The notes under the pieces were generated by a model. That model was not told the origin of the DNA. It did not search any database and saw nothing but the letters and a program-made list of their open reading frames with translations. Below, one piece after another: positions 45,629 through 57,480 of a stretch of 64,000 bases of DNA. Source of the stretch: Bacillota bacterium (lineage in GTDB: Bacteria; Bacillota; Clostridia; Peptostreptococcales; Anaerovoracaceae); contig JAQXGH010000017.1 in the NCBI GenBank assembly GCA_029006195.1, positions 19,699 to 83,698 on the forward strand, read 5' to 3'. The position numbers and the translations under genes are program-made. Within the stretch, counting starts at the first letter, position 1; each line of letters opens with the position of its first letter.

Positions 45629-46555
45629 GTGGATAACAGAGTAATAGCGATAAGAAATGAAGTTAAGAAGGCGATCGTTGGTAAGGACGAAGTGATCGAT
45701 AGAGCTTTGACAGCTATCATTGCCGGCGGACATATTCTGATCGACGATATTCCTGGCGTTGGTAAGACTACAATGGCACTGGCATTCAGTAAGGCTATGG
45801 GACTGGTGTTCAGAAGAGTTCAGTTCAATCCGGACGTTGTTCCATCAGACATTACAGGTTTCACAATGTATGATAAGCAGTCAGGCGAGTTCAAATACAT
45901 GAACGGCGCAGCAATGTGTAACTTCCTTTTGGCTGACGAAATCAACAGAACATCATCAAAGACTCAGTCAGCACTGCTTGAAGTAATGCAGGAAGGCAAG
46001 GTTACTGTTGACAGTAAGACATACAGACTGCCAGATCCTTTCATCGTAATGGCAACACAGAATCCTATAGGAGCTGTTGGAACACAGATGCTTCCTGAAG
46101 CACAGCTGGACAGATTCATGATTCAGATTTCAATGGGTTATCCTGATAAGGAAGCGCAGTTCAAGCTTCTGAAGGACAGAAATACTTCAAATCCACTTGA
46201 TCAGGTGGCAAGAGTTATTTCTGTTACTGACCTGGCACAGATGAAGAATCAGTGCAAGCTCACATATGTTGATGACAAGATTTACATGTACATCACATCA
46301 ATCGCTGAAGCTACTAGAAATCACCAGTACATCAAGCTTGGTTTAAGCCCTAGAGGCGCACTGGCACTGGCTGATATGGCTAAGGCAGATGCATACGTTA
46401 ATGGTGTTGATTTCGTATCACCTGAGAATGTACAGAATGTATTAAAGGACGTATGCAGACACAGAATCATTATGGAACCTAAGGCTCAGCTTGAGAACAT
46501 TGATGTTGAGAAGGTTCTTGACGAAATCATGGCAAATGTAAAGGCACCGAAATAA
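45629..46555 (+). CDS. MoxR-family AAA ATPase
   Basis: 'GGHILIDDIPGVGKTTMALAFSKAMGLVFRRVQFNPDVVPSDITGFTMYD'; GTG start after gggaggt. Confidence 0.93.
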   Translation: MDNRVIAIRNEVKKAIVGKDEVIDRALTAIIAGGHILIDDIPGVGKTTMALAFSKAMGLVFRRVQFNPDVVPSDITGFTMYDKQSGEFKYMNGAAMCNFLLADEINRTSSKTQSALLEVMQEGKVTVDSKTYRLPDPFIVMATQNPIGAVGTQMLPEAQLDRFMIQISMGYPDKEAQFKLLKDRNTSNPLDQVARVISVTDLAQMKNQCKLTYVDDKIYMYITSIAEATRNHQYIKLGLSPRGALALADMAKADAYVNGVDFVSPENVQNVLKDVCRHRIIMEPKAQLENIDVEKVLDEIMANVKAPK

Positions 46556-47682
46556 TGAAGTCTAAATTTAAAGCAATTATTAAAGCATTAAAAATAGTTT
46601 TTAATAAACGTAATATCATCCTGATAGTGACCTTGCTTATCGGACTGGGACTTTACTTCCTGACTGATGCCAGATATATGGCGCTGATGGTGATTATTCC
46701 GGTGGTGCTTATGGTATTCTCGCTTATCATCATTTTAGCAACAGGAAGAAACATTTCTGCCGAGATCGATTGTCCGGTGCAGGGCGCTAAAGGTCATCCG
46801 GAGAAGGTTACAGTAAGGCTGACTAATAACGGCCTGTTGCCTGTCCTCATGTGTGAATTCGACGCTAAGATGCAGAACATGCTCACAGGAAAGACTTTTT
46901 CTGAGAAACTCCCTGTTTCCATCGGACACAAGAAGACCCAGGAATTCCAGTACGATGTGTTGGCGGACACATGCGGATGCGTACACGTTGAGGCTGATAA
47001 CATCAAGATATCTGACCCGCTCAGAATTTTTATGAGAAGGCCAAAAACGCTGACGCTCCCGAAAAGCGAATCCCAGAACATCTACTTCATGCCGCAGGCA
47101 ATTGAGACAATGGTAACTCCAGATGATTTAAGCAGCTATGATATGGAGAGCTACAAGTATTCTGAAGCTCAGAAGGGCGGCGACCCTGCTGAAACTTTCG
47201 AAATCAGAGAGTACAGAAGAGCTGACAAGATGAAGGACGTTCACTGGAAGCTCAGCAGTAAGATGGATGACATCGTTGTAAGGGAACACGGACTTCCTAT
47301 TGAAAACCGTGTAATGATAATCGTAGATAAACTTGAAGATGCGCCTTCAGAGAAGGATATGGATAAGAGAACTGAGTTCGCTGCAGCGGTAAGCTATACG
47401 CTGCTGAAGAAGGGAATCGTTCACAGCATCGGATGGTTCAATATACTGACACAGCAGTTCGACTCTTTCAGAATTGATAATGAAGAGTCGTACTGGATAG
47501 CAATCAAGGGGCTGGTAAGCTGCCCGTTTGCTCAGGAGGAGAAATCCTCTGTTGACAGATTCCTGGAAGCAGGAGCTGACGAAGAATATCTGAGCTATAT
47601 ATACATCTCAGAGAAGGGAAGAGACTTAGAAAAACTCTATAATTATGGATCAGCTAAACAATACAGAACAGACAACTTCTAA
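46555..47682 (+). CDS. DUF58 domain protein
   Basis: 'EIREYRRADKMKDVHWKLSSKMDDIVVREH'; operonic with MoxR. Confidence 0.9.
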   Translation: MKSKFKAIIKALKIVFNKRNIILIVTLLIGLGLYFLTDARYMALMVIIPVVLMVFSLIIILATGRNISAEIDCPVQGAKGHPEKVTVRLTNNGLLPVLMCEFDAKMQNMLTGKTFSEKLPVSIGHKKTQEFQYDVLADTCGCVHVEADNIKISDPLRIFMRRPKTLTLPKSESQNIYFMPQAIETMVTPDDLSSYDMESYKYSEAQKGGDPAETFEIREYRRADKMKDVHWKLSSKMDDIVVREHGLPIENRVMIIVDKLEDAPSEKDMDKRTEFAAAVSYTLLKKGIVHSIGWFNILTQQFDSFRIDNEESYWIAIKGLVSCPFAQEEKSSVDRFLEAGADEEYLSYIYISEKGRDLEKLYNYGSAKQYRTDNF

Positions 47683-50071
47683 TATTGCAAAGCCAAAGAC
47701 TAAGTCAGAAAAGAAGGCTAAACCTAAGAAGAAAGCTCCAGTTAAAATCTCTCGCGAGAAGGTAATGCAGATCATAAATATCGTCAAGGATATCGTGATC
47801 GGAGCAATTCTTGGTTCAGGTGCATTCTTTGCGCTTATTTCAGAATTCGGTCTGAAGTGGAGCCATAAACACTGGGCTGACGGTTCATTCACTGGCGGAC
47901 TCATTAGAGCCTGGAATATCATGTGCGATACCCTGGCTGGTTCTGATGGAGTCTTCCTCACTAAGCTTATGGGCGAAGGGGATTCCAGTGGGCAGTTCCT
48001 GACTTTTGTTTTGATGCTATTCGTAGTAGTTTCAATACTGGCTGTTATGAGTAGGGTCAAGTGGCTAGCGCTGGCTTATCCGATCATCTGCATCCTCCCT
48101 ACTGTTTTGTGGGGATTGAACTCATCGGTTATAAGTATCTGCGTTATGGCAATGGGCATCATGCTCTTCATAATCAATTCAGATATACCAAGGCTTAAGT
48201 TTAACTTCAGAGGTTTGATATATGCGCTTTTAATGGCGTTTATAGCCTTTGTAATAATAAGTATACCTGGAATCAGTAAGCTGGCGGATAGACCTGACTC
48301 GGTGGACGAAATCAGGGAGAATATCACTCAGGATATTTCGGCCAAATATTATGGCGAAAATCCACTCCACGATGGCGACCTGATGACGAAGAGGAGAAAG
48401 ACTGGCAAGGGCACGGCGCTGAAGGTTACAATGGACGAGCCTCAGCCTATGTATCTGAGAGGTTTTGTCGGTGATGTGCTTAATGATGAGGGCTGGGAAC
48501 CGCTTTCGGGCGCTACTTACTATAACCAGGTAAACTTCGTTTACTGGATGCACAAGAACGGATTCAACGGACTTGGCCAGCTGGGTCAGTCTGCAGAGCT
48601 GGCTAAGCAGGGCGGCAAGAAGAAACTTAACGCTAACTATTTCGAGAAGATAAATCACGTTAAGGTTGAGAATGTTAGCGCTAATAAGAAGTACGCTTAC
48701 GTTCCATATGAAATCACTATCGATGGCGTAGCGGATACTAAGAACTGGGGAGATAACTTCCTCACTGGCGGCAAGTATAAGAGGATAAAAGAATACTCAT
48801 TTGACACTCACGAGAATGATACTGATAAGTGGACTGACTACGCGTCAATGCTCTTTAGCAATAAGGTGACACCGGTAGGTCAGCGTCAGTATATGGAAAA
48901 TGAGAGCTACTACAATACATATGTATATGAGAAATATACATACATGTCACCTGAGGAAAGAGACGTAATGTCAATAGCCATGCCGGCTGCAGGTGACCAG
49001 ACAAGGGGCCACGTTGAATATAACGAGGCAATCAAGTCTGTTAAGGAACTCATAAGCTACAACTTCACATACACTGATATCCTCTCGGGATATATGAGAA
49101 ATTCCAGTGCACTGACTAACATCTTTGACACTCAGGCGGGCTACGACTCGCAGCTTGCTACCGCAGCGGTTATGATGTTCAGATACTACGGAATTCCGGC
49201 TAGATATGTTGAAGGTTATCTGGTTACAGAAGATGATATTTTCGCTGGCCAGAAAACGATAGACGTTCCTAGATCAAATGCACATGCATGGTGCGAAATC
49301 TATGTGGATGGATTGGGATTTGTTCCTATTGAAGTATGTGAAGAATTTGATGGCCTTATGCCTGAAGCTGATTTCACTAAGGGCATCCAGACAAAGCAGA
49401 AGAAGCCAAATCCTGACATGAGTACTGTCAACGAGAAGGATCCTAACATAATTAATGATGATAATCAGGGCTCTTCTAAGAAGATGCAGAACAAGATGCC
49501 AAAGAAGGGCCTTATCATAGTAGGTGTTTTGGTCGGACTCATCCTGCTGGCGCTCATTATCCTGGGCATTCGTAAGCTGATCATGGCTATCAGAGCCAGA
49601 TGTGCTAGGAATAGACTCTTTAAGAAGGGTGATCCTAAGGAAGCTGTAAGTACCATTTATGGACTTATGCTGGATAAGGAGCTTCCAATCGATGAAGAAA
49701 CAAGAGCACTTGGAAACAAGGCGACTTACAGTGAACACAACATTTCTGAATCCGATAGAATTGCTATGCTGGCAAAACTTAATAAGTTCACTAAGAAAAA
49801 GAAAGTCGACAAGAAACTTGCTAAGGCAAGACATAAAATCGAAAACAGCAAACTTAGCGATGCTAAGAAGAAAAAGCGCTTGGAGATTTTGGAAGCCAAG
49901 TTTAGCGGTAAGAAGAAGCCAAAGAAGAAAAAGAATTCTAAGGCAAACAAGAAGGTAGCCCCTAAGAAGCAGGCTAAGCAGAAGAAGCAGAAGAAACTGC
50001 AAGGCCAGTATTCATCATATGAAAGAAAGCAAGTGAAGAATGAAGAAGAAAATCAAACTTCCAACAACTAA
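47645..50071 (+). CDS. Membrane transglutaminase-like protein (TgpA-type)
   Basis: Multiple TM; 'RYYGIPARYVEGYLVTEDD...RSNAHAWCEIYVDGLGFVPIEVCEEFDG'; Lys-rich tail. Confidence 0.88.
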   Translation: MDQLNNTEQTTSNIAKPKTKSEKKAKPKKKAPVKISREKVMQIINIVKDIVIGAILGSGAFFALISEFGLKWSHKHWADGSFTGGLIRAWNIMCDTLAGSDGVFLTKLMGEGDSSGQFLTFVLMLFVVVSILAVMSRVKWLALAYPIICILPTVLWGLNSSVISICVMAMGIMLFIINSDIPRLKFNFRGLIYALLMAFIAFVIISIPGISKLADRPDSVDEIRENITQDISAKYYGENPLHDGDLMTKRRKTGKGTALKVTMDEPQPMYLRGFVGDVLNDEGWEPLSGATYYNQVNFVYWMHKNGFNGLGQLGQSAELAKQGGKKKLNANYFEKINHVKVENVSANKKYAYVPYEITIDGVADTKNWGDNFLTGGKYKRIKEYSFDTHENDTDKWTDYASMLFSNKVTPVGQRQYMENESYYNTYVYEKYTYMSPEERDVMSIAMPAAGDQTRGHVEYNEAIKSVKELISYNFTYTDILSGYMRNSSALTNIFDTQAGYDSQLATAAVMMFRYYGIPARYVEGYLVTEDDIFAGQKTIDVPRSNAHAWCEIYVDGLGFVPIEVCEEFDGLMPEADFTKGIQTKQKKPNPDMSTVNEKDPNIINDDNQGSSKKMQNKMPKKGLIIVGVLVGLILLALIILGIRKLIMAIRARCARNRLFKKGDPKEAVSTIYGLMLDKELPIDEETRALGNKATYSEHNISESDRIAMLAKLNKFTKKKKVDKKLAKARHKIENSKLSDAKKKKRLEILEAKFSGKKKPKKKKNSKANKKVAPKKQAKQKKQKKLQGQYSSYERKQVKNEEENQTSNN

Positions 50072-51251
50072 AATAAAGGGCGTAAAGTCGAAGCTCAAAT
50101 TCAGCAGGAAAATGCTGGCGCTCGCCGCAGTAGCCGTACTTCTGATCGGAACTGCGACCGTTTACGGAAATCTCCATGCTCAGAACGCTGATAGAGGTGG
50201 AGATCCGGTCAACGGAATGAACTACGAGAAGAAGCAGGTTCTCCTCTCGGGCCAAGGCTACAAGCTGGACAAAGAACAAAAGAAGGAATATGCCCTCGAA
50301 AAACAAAAAGAAAATAAAAAAGAAGAGGACTTATTCGGCGGTAGAAGCAGTATATTATCACCGTTTTCCGGATTCCGCGGCAGCGCTTTCTCAGCATATA
50401 GACCTGTAATTTCAAGTAACCTTAGAACTCAGAAAATCGAAACTAACGAAGAATACGAGTTCTACGTTATGGGTAAAACTTATAACAAAGATGCCATTGA
50501 CCCTAAGTATTACACTGTTAAATACAACAAGAAAACTCTGACTCCAACCAAGGTCGAAGAGGAAGAGGCAGAAGTAACTACAACTACAGGCGGTAAGGTA
50601 AAGAAGACAACTAAGACTTACTTTAAGGCTTACTATACGATTACTGTAGTTAAGGGTGCTAAGAATGTAGATATCGCAGTTAAGGATCCTAAGAATAAGG
50701 AAACTACTAAGGGCACATACGTAATCACCGGCACTAAGGAAAGACCTAAAGTAGGCGAAATAGAAATTGCAATCGATGTTACTAATCTTTCGAATGACTC
50801 TGTAGCAGACACTATCGTATGCAAGAAAGAAGACACTGTTAAGACATTACTTGATAAGATAGCATCAGAATACGGATACAAGATCACACTTGATACAGGA
50901 ACTAACAAGCGTATCAAGAGCATAACTGGTATTAAGGTAGTAAAGGATGCGAGGGAATACTATAAGCAGCTCTGCGAAGAAGGAGCGTACGGTACTAATA
51001 AGTATGTCGATCCAGCTAAGGGAACTCTTAAGAATGATGACTTTGTGAAGGGTTCAAGATGGGTTATTTATAACGGAGCAAAGGAACTTAAGTATACAGC
51101 TGAAATCAAGGAAGGCATGAAAATTAGAATCGTCTTCGTTATTCCAGAGCCAGTAACTCCTGGACCAGATGTTGATCCAACAGATCCGACAGACCCAACT
51201 GAGGGAACTCAGCCAGGAGGCGGCGAAACAGAAGAAACCCCAGCGCCTTAA
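50040..51251 (+). CDS. Secreted protein with N-terminal TM and DUF4430-like C-terminal region
   Basis: N-terminal hydrophobic anchor; 'VKTLLDKIASEYGYKI'; Pro/Thr/Glu tail; overlaps the end of the transglutaminase gene. Confidence 0.6.
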   Translation: MKKKIKLPTTKIKGVKSKLKFSRKMLALAAVAVLLIGTATVYGNLHAQNADRGGDPVNGMNYEKKQVLLSGQGYKLDKEQKKEYALEKQKENKKEEDLFGGRSSILSPFSGFRGSAFSAYRPVISSNLRTQKIETNEEYEFYVMGKTYNKDAIDPKYYTVKYNKKTLTPTKVEEEEAEVTTTTGGKVKKTTKTYFKAYYTITVVKGAKNVDIAVKDPKNKETTKGTYVITGTKERPKVGEIEIAIDVTNLSNDSVADTIVCKKEDTVKTLLDKIASEYGYKITLDTGTNKRIKSITGIKVVKDAREYYKQLCEEGAYGTNKYVDPAKGTLKNDDFVKGSRWVIYNGAKELKYTAEIKEGMKIRIVFVIPEPVTPGPDVDPTDPTDPTEGTQPGGGETEETPAP

Positions 51252-51257
51252 GGGAGA

Positions 51258-51890
51258 TTACTTTTTCTTAGTGATAAGAAGTATTTCAGGCGGATTCTTC
51301 TGCTGATTGATCATGCTGATATAAGAAACGTGATAAATTCTAGAGTCGAGTTTTTGTGCGAAAGCCAGAAGCTCGGCTTTTTCTTTCGCTCCGGCTTCGT
51401 GGCCGCTATACATAGTGATAGAAATGAGGCCGTCTTTATTTAGAATTTCCAGAAGGGAAGCGATGGCATCCAGAGTGGAGGATACATTTGTTGTGATCTC
51501 CTTATTGCCACCAGGAAGATAGCCCAGATTAAAAACAGCAATATCAACATTATAAGAATGCATCCCCCCGCCGGGAAGATGCATCTTAATGTTTTCGTGG
51601 CTATCGTGAACTAGCTTGATGCTGCCTGATTCAAGAGCCTGGCCGAAGCCGCCCTGACAGAGATTATCAAAAGTGTTATCGATTGCGTCTTTCTGGATAT
51701 CGAATCCATAGAGCTTAAATGATGAACCTTCTAAGTAGCCCGATGGCCAAAGCATCTTCGCGAGTGCTAAGGCGTCGTGGCCGTTGCCGCAAGTTCCGTC
51801 GATAACAGTGAACTCTCTATCTGATTCAGGCATGTACGCATTCACTATATGGAGCGCATATTCAGTTGTGTTTCTGATAAGATTATCCAT
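51258..51890 (-). CDS. YtqB/MnmM-like class I SAM methyltransferase
   Basis: 'VIDGTCGNGHDALALAKML'; 'DIAVFNLGYLPGGNKEITT'. Confidence 0.8.
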   Translation of the reverse strand: MDNLIRNTTEYALHIVNAYMPESDREFTVIDGTCGNGHDALALAKMLWPSGYLEGSSFKLYGFDIQKDAIDNTFDNLCQGGFGQALESGSIKLVHDSHENIKMHLPGGGMHSYNVDIAVFNLGYLPGGNKEITTNVSSTLDAIASLLEILNKDGLISITMYSGHEAGAKEKAELLAFAQKLDSRIYHVSYISMINQQKNPPEILLITKKK

Positions 51891-51908
51891 ATTTCTTGTC
51901 TGTCGTAA

Positions 51909-52469
51909 TTACATCTTGTGCAGAAATCCTGAGATACGCTTGTAAACCAGGAATGTTACGATACTGTTGATGCCGGCCTTCAGTGCATTGAAGGCAACGA
52001 TGAAAGGCATAAGCTGCCAAACTACCGCTCTAGGTACACCCATAAAGAGTGGAGTGATAATCATATTGGCTGCTACCATGATAAGTGCCATAGCGATAGT
52101 ACCTGATACGAGAGCTATGATAGCAGTCTTCTTTGACTTGTGGCGGCTGTAGATAATACCGGCCACCAGTACCAGAGTACTTGTTGAAATGATGTGCATG
52201 ATAATGCCGTAAAGGCCGCTCTGTGCACTTACTGTAACGCCCTGAATGATGGCTGTTACAATTGTCAGCAGAATTCCTCCGAGAGGACCGAAAGCGAATG
52301 TTCCGAGAAGGATCGGAATATCAGCCGGGTCATATTCCAGGAAAGCTACTGCAGGGAAAATAGGGAAGTGGATGAAGTAAACCAGAACGATTGATACTGC
52401 AACCAGCATGCCCATCTTGGCGAGACGTACTGTTGAAATTCTCTTTGTGCTATTTGTATTGTTATCCAT
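51909..52469 (-). CDS. ECF transporter S component (RibU-like family)
   Basis: Six hydrophobic segments; 'FLEYDPADIPILLGTFAFGPLGGILLTIVTAIIQG'. Confidence 0.82.
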   Translation of the reverse strand: MDNNTNSTKRISTVRLAKMGMLVAVSIVLVYFIHFPIFPAVAFLEYDPADIPILLGTFAFGPLGGILLTIVTAIIQGVTVSAQSGLYGIIMHIISTSTLVLVAGIIYSRHKSKKTAIIALVSGTIAMALIMVAANMIITPLFMGVPRAVVWQLMPFIVAFNALKAGINSIVTFLVYKRISGFLHKM

Positions 52470-52565
52470 TGCAATCTCCTCTACTAATAAAAGTAGACTT
52501 ATAAATTATATTTCAAAAGAAATGGCTAAGTCAAGATGGTTGATATGTGATATACTTAATTAGTT

Positions 52566-52997
52566 ATGGAAGAAAGAAATTTAGTAATGAGAAATGAAGC
52601 AGATACAGCCAGCTTCGGCAGGGAGCTCGCTAAGAATCTGCAGCCTGGTACTGTTATAGCGTTAATAGGCGATCTGGGTACAGGCAAGACAACATTGACA
52701 AAGGCAATCGCCGAAGGACTGGGGGTTACAGACACGATCACCAGCCCCACTTTTAATATTGTAAAAGAATACACAAGCGGCAGACTGCCTCTTTATCATT
52801 TTGATGTATATAGAGTAGGCGACGTGGATGAAATGTTCGAGATCGGAGTCGAGGAATATTTCTACGGTCAGGGCGTATGCGTAGTGGAATGGGCTGACCT
52901 GATCGAGGAAATAATGCCGGAAGACACTCTCTTCATTAACATTGAACACGGCGCTGATTTTAATGAGCGTATTTATACCATTTCAGGGGGTAAATAG
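52566..52997 (+). CDS. tsaE: tRNA threonylcarbamoyladenosine ATPase TsaE
   Basis: 'GDLGTGKTTLTKAIAEGLGVTDTITSPTFNIVKEY'. Confidence 0.95.
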   Translation: MEERNLVMRNEADTASFGRELAKNLQPGTVIALIGDLGTGKTTLTKAIAEGLGVTDTITSPTFNIVKEYTSGRLPLYHFDVYRVGDVDEMFEIGVEEYFYGQGVCVVEWADLIEEIMPEDTLFINIEHGADFNERIYTISGGK

Positions 52998-53720
52998 ATG
53001 CATATTTTAGCAATAGAAACAACCGGAGCCTTCGCTTCAGTAGCATTAATAGACGACGGCCAGGTGAAGAGCTACATTCAGGGCAGTGACAGATTCTCAC
53101 ACCTGCAGAATCTCACACCGCAGATTCAGGAAGTAATCGCAAAGGCTGCAGACTCCGTATCGTCAATTAACGATATAGATGCCTTCGCTGTATCAAATGG
53201 ACCTGGCTCATTCACTGGGATCAGAATCGGTGTATCAACAGGTAGAGCGCTTTCACAGATTTTAGATAAGCCGTGCGTAGCGGTTTCAAGCCTTGAAGCT
53301 TTAGCTATGCACGCTGAAGATGCTGATGAAGACACACTCATCTGCCCTATACTTGATGCCAGAAGAAGTCAGGTTTACGGCGGCGGATACTACCTTAAGG
53401 AGGGATTCCCTGTAGAGCAGGTAAAGGCTGGCCCATACACTATCGAGGAGTTCATGGATGCTGTAAAGGATTATGGTAAACTGCTCTTCCTGGGCGACGG
53501 CGTTGATGCCTGCGGCGAAAAGATCAAGGCTGTTAGAACAGAGGGTGTAGATTTTGCAGATGAGGCTATCAGATACCAGACTGCAGACTACGTGGCTAGA
53601 TTCGGAGAAAAGCTTATGGCGGAAGGCAAGGGATGTGCTTACGGAGAACTTGATCCTGAGTACATGAGAATAGCTGAAGCGGAGAGAAAGCTTAAGGAAC
53701 AGCAGGCTAAGGAGAAGTAA
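52998..53720 (+). CDS. tsaB: TsaB
   Basis: 'ILAIETTGAFASVALI', 'GPGSFTGIRIGVSTGRALS'. Confidence 0.94.
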   Translation: MHILAIETTGAFASVALIDDGQVKSYIQGSDRFSHLQNLTPQIQEVIAKAADSVSSINDIDAFAVSNGPGSFTGIRIGVSTGRALSQILDKPCVAVSSLEALAMHAEDADEDTLICPILDARRSQVYGGGYYLKEGFPVEQVKAGPYTIEEFMDAVKDYGKLLFLGDGVDACGEKIKAVRTEGVDFADEAIRYQTADYVARFGEKLMAEGKGCAYGELDPEYMRIAEAERKLKEQQAKEK

Positions 53721-54178
53721 TGGCGGATATTATCATTAGACAGGCGGGACCGGAAGATGCCGGTGCCATCTACGAAATCGAGAAGATTTGCTTCCCGGAT
53801 CCATGGAGCCTGGATTCTGTTAAGCATGAGCTGGAGGAGAATCCGTATGCTTTTTATGTTGTGGCTGAACACGGCGGCGAAGTTGTTGGATATGCGGGCC
53901 TTTGGTGGATACTGGATGAAGGTCACATTACTAACGTGGCTGTTAAGCCTGGATTCAGAAACAGGAAGATAGCTGACGGCATAATGAATGTGCTGATCGA
54001 TTTTACTGTCAAGGAGGGCATTCTCCATCACACTCTGGAAGTCAGAAGGTCAAATGACCCTGCGATAAATTTGTATAAGAAACACGGTTTCGCTGTTGAA
54101 GGCGAAAGAAAAAATTACTATAGATCAGGAGCTAACGCTCCGGAAGATGCGCTGCTTATGTGGCGACATGAAGAGTAG
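53720..54178 (+). CDS. rimI: Ribosomal-protein-alanine N-acetyltransferase
   Basis: GNAT; '[16 protein letters not shown]', '[19 protein letters not shown]'. Confidence 0.93.
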   Translation: MADIIIRQAGPEDAGAIYEIEKICFPDPWSLDSVKHELEENPYAFYVVAEHGGEVVGYAGLWWILDEGHITNVAVKPGFRNRKIADGIMNVLIDFTVKEGILHHTLEVRRSNDPAINLYKKHGFAVEGERKNYYRSGANAPEDALLMWRHEE

Positions 54179-54195
54179 AGTTAAAGGGAAACGAA

Positions 54196-55233
54196 ATGAT
54201 AAACGGTAAGAAAGCAATTCTGGCAATTGAATCAAGCTGCGATGAAACTGCATGCGCGGTTGTCCTGGATGGACGTGAGGTGGCTTCGAATATTATATCG
54301 ACTCAGATCGAGATCCATAAATTATACGGCGGCGTAGTACCTGAAATCGCGTCAAGACATCATCTGCAGAATGTAAATGCAGTTGTTGAACAGGCTTTTG
54401 AAGAAGCTTCAAAGAATCTGGGACGTGAAATTACAATGGACGATATCGATGCCATTGGCGTTACTTATGGACCTGGGCTTGTTGGTGCGCTTCTTATAGG
54501 GCTGGCAACAGCTAAGGCATATGCGCTGGCAACAGGCAAGCCGCTGGTTGGTGTTCATCATATTAAGGGACATATTTGCGCTAACTTTATTGAACATAAA
54601 GAGCTGGAACCGCCATTCATGGCGCTGGTAATTTCAGGCGGACACACTAACCTGGTGGAAGTTACTGATTATAATGAATGCCAGGTGCTGGGCGGAACTA
54701 GAGATGATGCAGCAGGCGAAGCATACGATAAGGTGGCTAGAGTTTTAGGCCTTGGCTATCCTGGCGGCCCGCTCATCGATAAGATCGCTAAAGAGGGTAA
54801 TCCTGAAGCGGTTGAGTTTAAGAGAGTATTCCTGGAAAAGGGAAGCCTGGACTTCAGCTTCAGCGGGATCAAGACTGGCGTCTTAAATTACGTTAACCAG
54901 CAGAAGCAGGCTGGAAATGAAATCAATGTTGCAGACGTAGCTGCCAGCTTCCAGCAGGCAGTACTTGATGTAATCGTTGCCAAGACAGTTTCAGCTGCAA
55001 TAGAAATGAAGAAAGACAAGATCGTTTTAGCAGGAGGCGTAGCTGCTAACAGCAAGCTTCGTGAAATGCTTAAGGCAGCCTGCGAGAAGAAGGGTATCAC
55101 GCTTTACTATCCTTCACCGATTTTATGTACAGATAACGCTGCCATGATCGGATGCGCAGCATACTATAAATATATGGCTGGTGGAATTGACGACCTGACT
55201 CTTGATGCGATTCCTAACCTGCCCCTGGAATAA
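54196..55233 (+). CDS. tsaD: TsaD
   Basis: '[16 protein letters not shown]', '[11 protein letters not shown]', '[10 protein letters not shown]'. Confidence 0.97.
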   Translation: MINGKKAILAIESSCDETACAVVLDGREVASNIISTQIEIHKLYGGVVPEIASRHHLQNVNAVVEQAFEEASKNLGREITMDDIDAIGVTYGPGLVGALLIGLATAKAYALATGKPLVGVHHIKGHICANFIEHKELEPPFMALVISGGHTNLVEVTDYNECQVLGGTRDDAAGEAYDKVARVLGLGYPGGPLIDKIAKEGNPEAVEFKRVFLEKGSLDFSFSGIKTGVLNYVNQQKQAGNEINVADVAASFQQAVLDVIVAKTVSAAIEMKKDKIVLAGGVAANSKLREMLKAACEKKGITLYYPSPILCTDNAAMIGCAAYYKYMAGGIDDLTLDAIPNLPLE

Positions 55234-55242
55234 GAGGTAGAT

Positions 55243-57210
55243 ATGATAATTATATCCGCTAAGGATTTGACAAAAGCATATGGAACAGACGTGATCTTAG
55301 ATAAGGTCAGCTTTTCTATCAATAAAGGCGATAGAGTTGGCATTATCGGAATCAACGGAGCCGGCAAGTCAACACTGCTGAGGATACTGACTGGTCAGCT
55401 GGGTCATGAAGAGGGAGACTTCTTCATCTCGCAGGATATGAAGATTGGTTATCTGCAGCAGGATACAGGCTTTGATTCAGAGAAGACAGTCATCGAGGAA
55501 ATAAACAGCATCTTTGACCATTTCCCTGAAATGGAGAAGGAAATGAAGGACCTTCTCGATAGAGCCAGCCAGCTTAGCGAGACAGGATCAGAAGAAGATA
55601 TGGCCGAGAGCACAAAACTTCTGGAAAGATACGATCTTATCCACCAGAGATTTGACTACATGGGAGGCTACGCTTACCAGAGTGAAATCAAGGGCATCCT
55701 GTCCAGCATGGCTTTTGGCGAAGATACATATGATAAGAAGATTTCAACACTCAGCGGTGGTGAGAAGACCAGACTGGCGCTGGCGGCACTCCTTCTGGAG
55801 AAGCCGGACATCCTCCTGCTGGACGAACCTACTAACCACCTTGATATAGGAACCCTCAAGTGGCTGGAACAGTATCTCAAAGGCTACAAAGGCACAATGA
55901 TCATCGTTTCCCACGATAGATATTTCCTGGACGAAACAGTGACAAGAGTCTTCGAAATAGAGCATCAGAAACTCAGCGTATATGAGGGGAATTATAGCTT
56001 TTATGCGAAAGAACGTAAGGTGAGAAGAGAAGCCGAACTCAGAAGATACGAGAAGCAGCAGAAGGAAATTGCCCGTCAGGAAGAGATGATCAGGCGCTTT
56101 AAGCAGCGCGGTACTGAGAAGCTGGCTAAGCGTGCGGCATCAAGAGAGAAACGCCTTTCGGCTATGGACATCATGGATAGACCTGATGGCGGCCACGGCA
56201 AGATGAGGCTTAATTTCCAGCAGAATTTCCAGAGCGGTAACGATGTTATTTATGCGGAGGATCTCAGTAAGGGTTTTGGTTACGGCATGAATAGGGTCGA
56301 GCTGTTCCGCGGCGTATCGCTGGATATCAAGCGCGGGGAGAGAATCTGCGTTGTAGGTGCCAATGGCATCGGTAAGACTACTCTCATGAAGATTCTTATG
56401 GGAGAGCTGGAGTCAAATACCGGCAGACTTAAGATAGGACATAATGTTCAGTTCGGTTATTACGATCAGGGGCAGCAGCTTCTTGATCCTAACAATACAG
56501 TAATAGACGAACTGCACAATGAATATAATCTATACACTGAAGGTGAACTTAGAAATATCCTGGGTAGATTCCTGTTTCAGGGAGACGCTGTCTTCCTGGA
56601 TGTGGGTTCACTCAGCGGCGGTGAGAAGGCTAGACTGGCCCTCCTGAAGCTGATGATGTCGGGCGCGAATACGCTGATCCTTGACGAACCTACTAACCAT
56701 CTGGACATCGAATCTAAGGAAGTGTTTGAAGAAGCGCTTCTGGAATTCCCGGGAACATGTATTATCGTTTCTCACGACAGATATTTTCTGAACAGAATCC
56801 CTACCAGAATCACTGAGCTGACTGCTGAAGGCATGGTAAATTACCTGGGTAATTATGATTACTATGTTGAGAAGAAGCAGCAGATGATACAGTCGGGCAA
56901 ACAGTACCTGGGAGAAATATCTAAGCGTGACGAAGAGCGTAAGGACGCAGAACCTGTACTTTCGGCAGCTGAACAGAGAAAGCTCCAGAAAGAAAAGGAA
57001 GCTGAAGAAAGACGCTTAAATAGAAAAAAAGATACTCTTGAAAAGAAGATCGCTCTCCTGGAAAAGGAGATAGCAGAGCTTGAAGCCGAATGCTGCACGG
57101 AGGCGGTCATGACTGACCACGTGAGATTAGCTGAAATCGGTGCAATCCTTGAAGCCAAAAGGCTTGAGCTAGATGAAAACTATGACGAATGGCTTGAACT
57201 ACAAGGGTAG
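55243..57210 (+). CDS. ABC-F family ATPase
   Basis: Two ABC domains ([22 protein letters not shown]) with inter-domain linker, no TM. Confidence 0.95.
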   Translation: MIIISAKDLTKAYGTDVILDKVSFSINKGDRVGIIGINGAGKSTLLRILTGQLGHEEGDFFISQDMKIGYLQQDTGFDSEKTVIEEINSIFDHFPEMEKEMKDLLDRASQLSETGSEEDMAESTKLLERYDLIHQRFDYMGGYAYQSEIKGILSSMAFGEDTYDKKISTLSGGEKTRLALAALLLEKPDILLLDEPTNHLDIGTLKWLEQYLKGYKGTMIIVSHDRYFLDETVTRVFEIEHQKLSVYEGNYSFYAKERKVRREAELRRYEKQQKEIARQEEMIRRFKQRGTEKLAKRAASREKRLSAMDIMDRPDGGHGKMRLNFQQNFQSGNDVIYAEDLSKGFGYGMNRVELFRGVSLDIKRGERICVVGANGIGKTTLMKILMGELESNTGRLKIGHNVQFGYYDQGQQLLDPNNTVIDELHNEYNLYTEGELRNILGRFLFQGDAVFLDVGSLSGGEKARLALLKLMMSGANTLILDEPTNHLDIESKEVFEEALLEFPGTCIIVSHDRYFLNRIPTRITELTAEGMVNYLGNYDYYVEKKQQMIQSGKQYLGEISKRDEERKDAEPVLSAAEQRKLQKEKEAEERRLNRKKDTLEKKIALLEKEIAELEAECCTEAVMTDHVRLAEIGAILEAKRLELDENYDEWLELQG

Positions 57211-57253
57211 GTTAAGTTATAATTATGCCAACTTAATAAGGGGGAAAGTAACT

Positions 57254-57478
57254 ATGTATGAAAAATTAGTAGAAATAATCGTAGAACAGTTAGGCGTTGA
57301 TCCTAGCGTTATTACACCCGAAACTGACTTCGTTAAGGACTTAGAAGCTGATTCACTTGACGCTGTTGAAATCATTATGGCAATGGAAGGTGAATATGAC
57401 ATCGAAATCCCCGATGAAGAAGCTGAAAATTTCAGAACTGTTCAGGATATTTTAGATTATGTGGAGGCTAACGTTTAA
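57254..57478 (+). CDS. acpP: Acyl carrier protein
   Basis: '[34 protein letters not shown]'; ATG at 57254. Confidence 0.96.
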   Translation: MYEKLVEIIVEQLGVDPSVITPETDFVKDLEADSLDAVEIIMAMEGEYDIEIPDEEAENFRTVQDILDYVEANV

Positions 57479-57480
57479 GA

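Noticed and set aside
49274-50002. 242-aa antisense ORF
   Set aside because: Antisense to the Lys-rich tail of the transglutaminase gene (polyLys reads as Leu/Phe/Ser); artefact
45629-51251. MoxR-DUF58-transglutaminase operon as a novel system
   Set aside because: This is a widespread, well-known cassette; only the last secreted gene is uncharacterised
57173-57253. ORF-track start for acyl carrier protein
   Set aside because: Overlaps the ABC-F gene; ATG 57254 has the SD and the canonical ACP N-terminus
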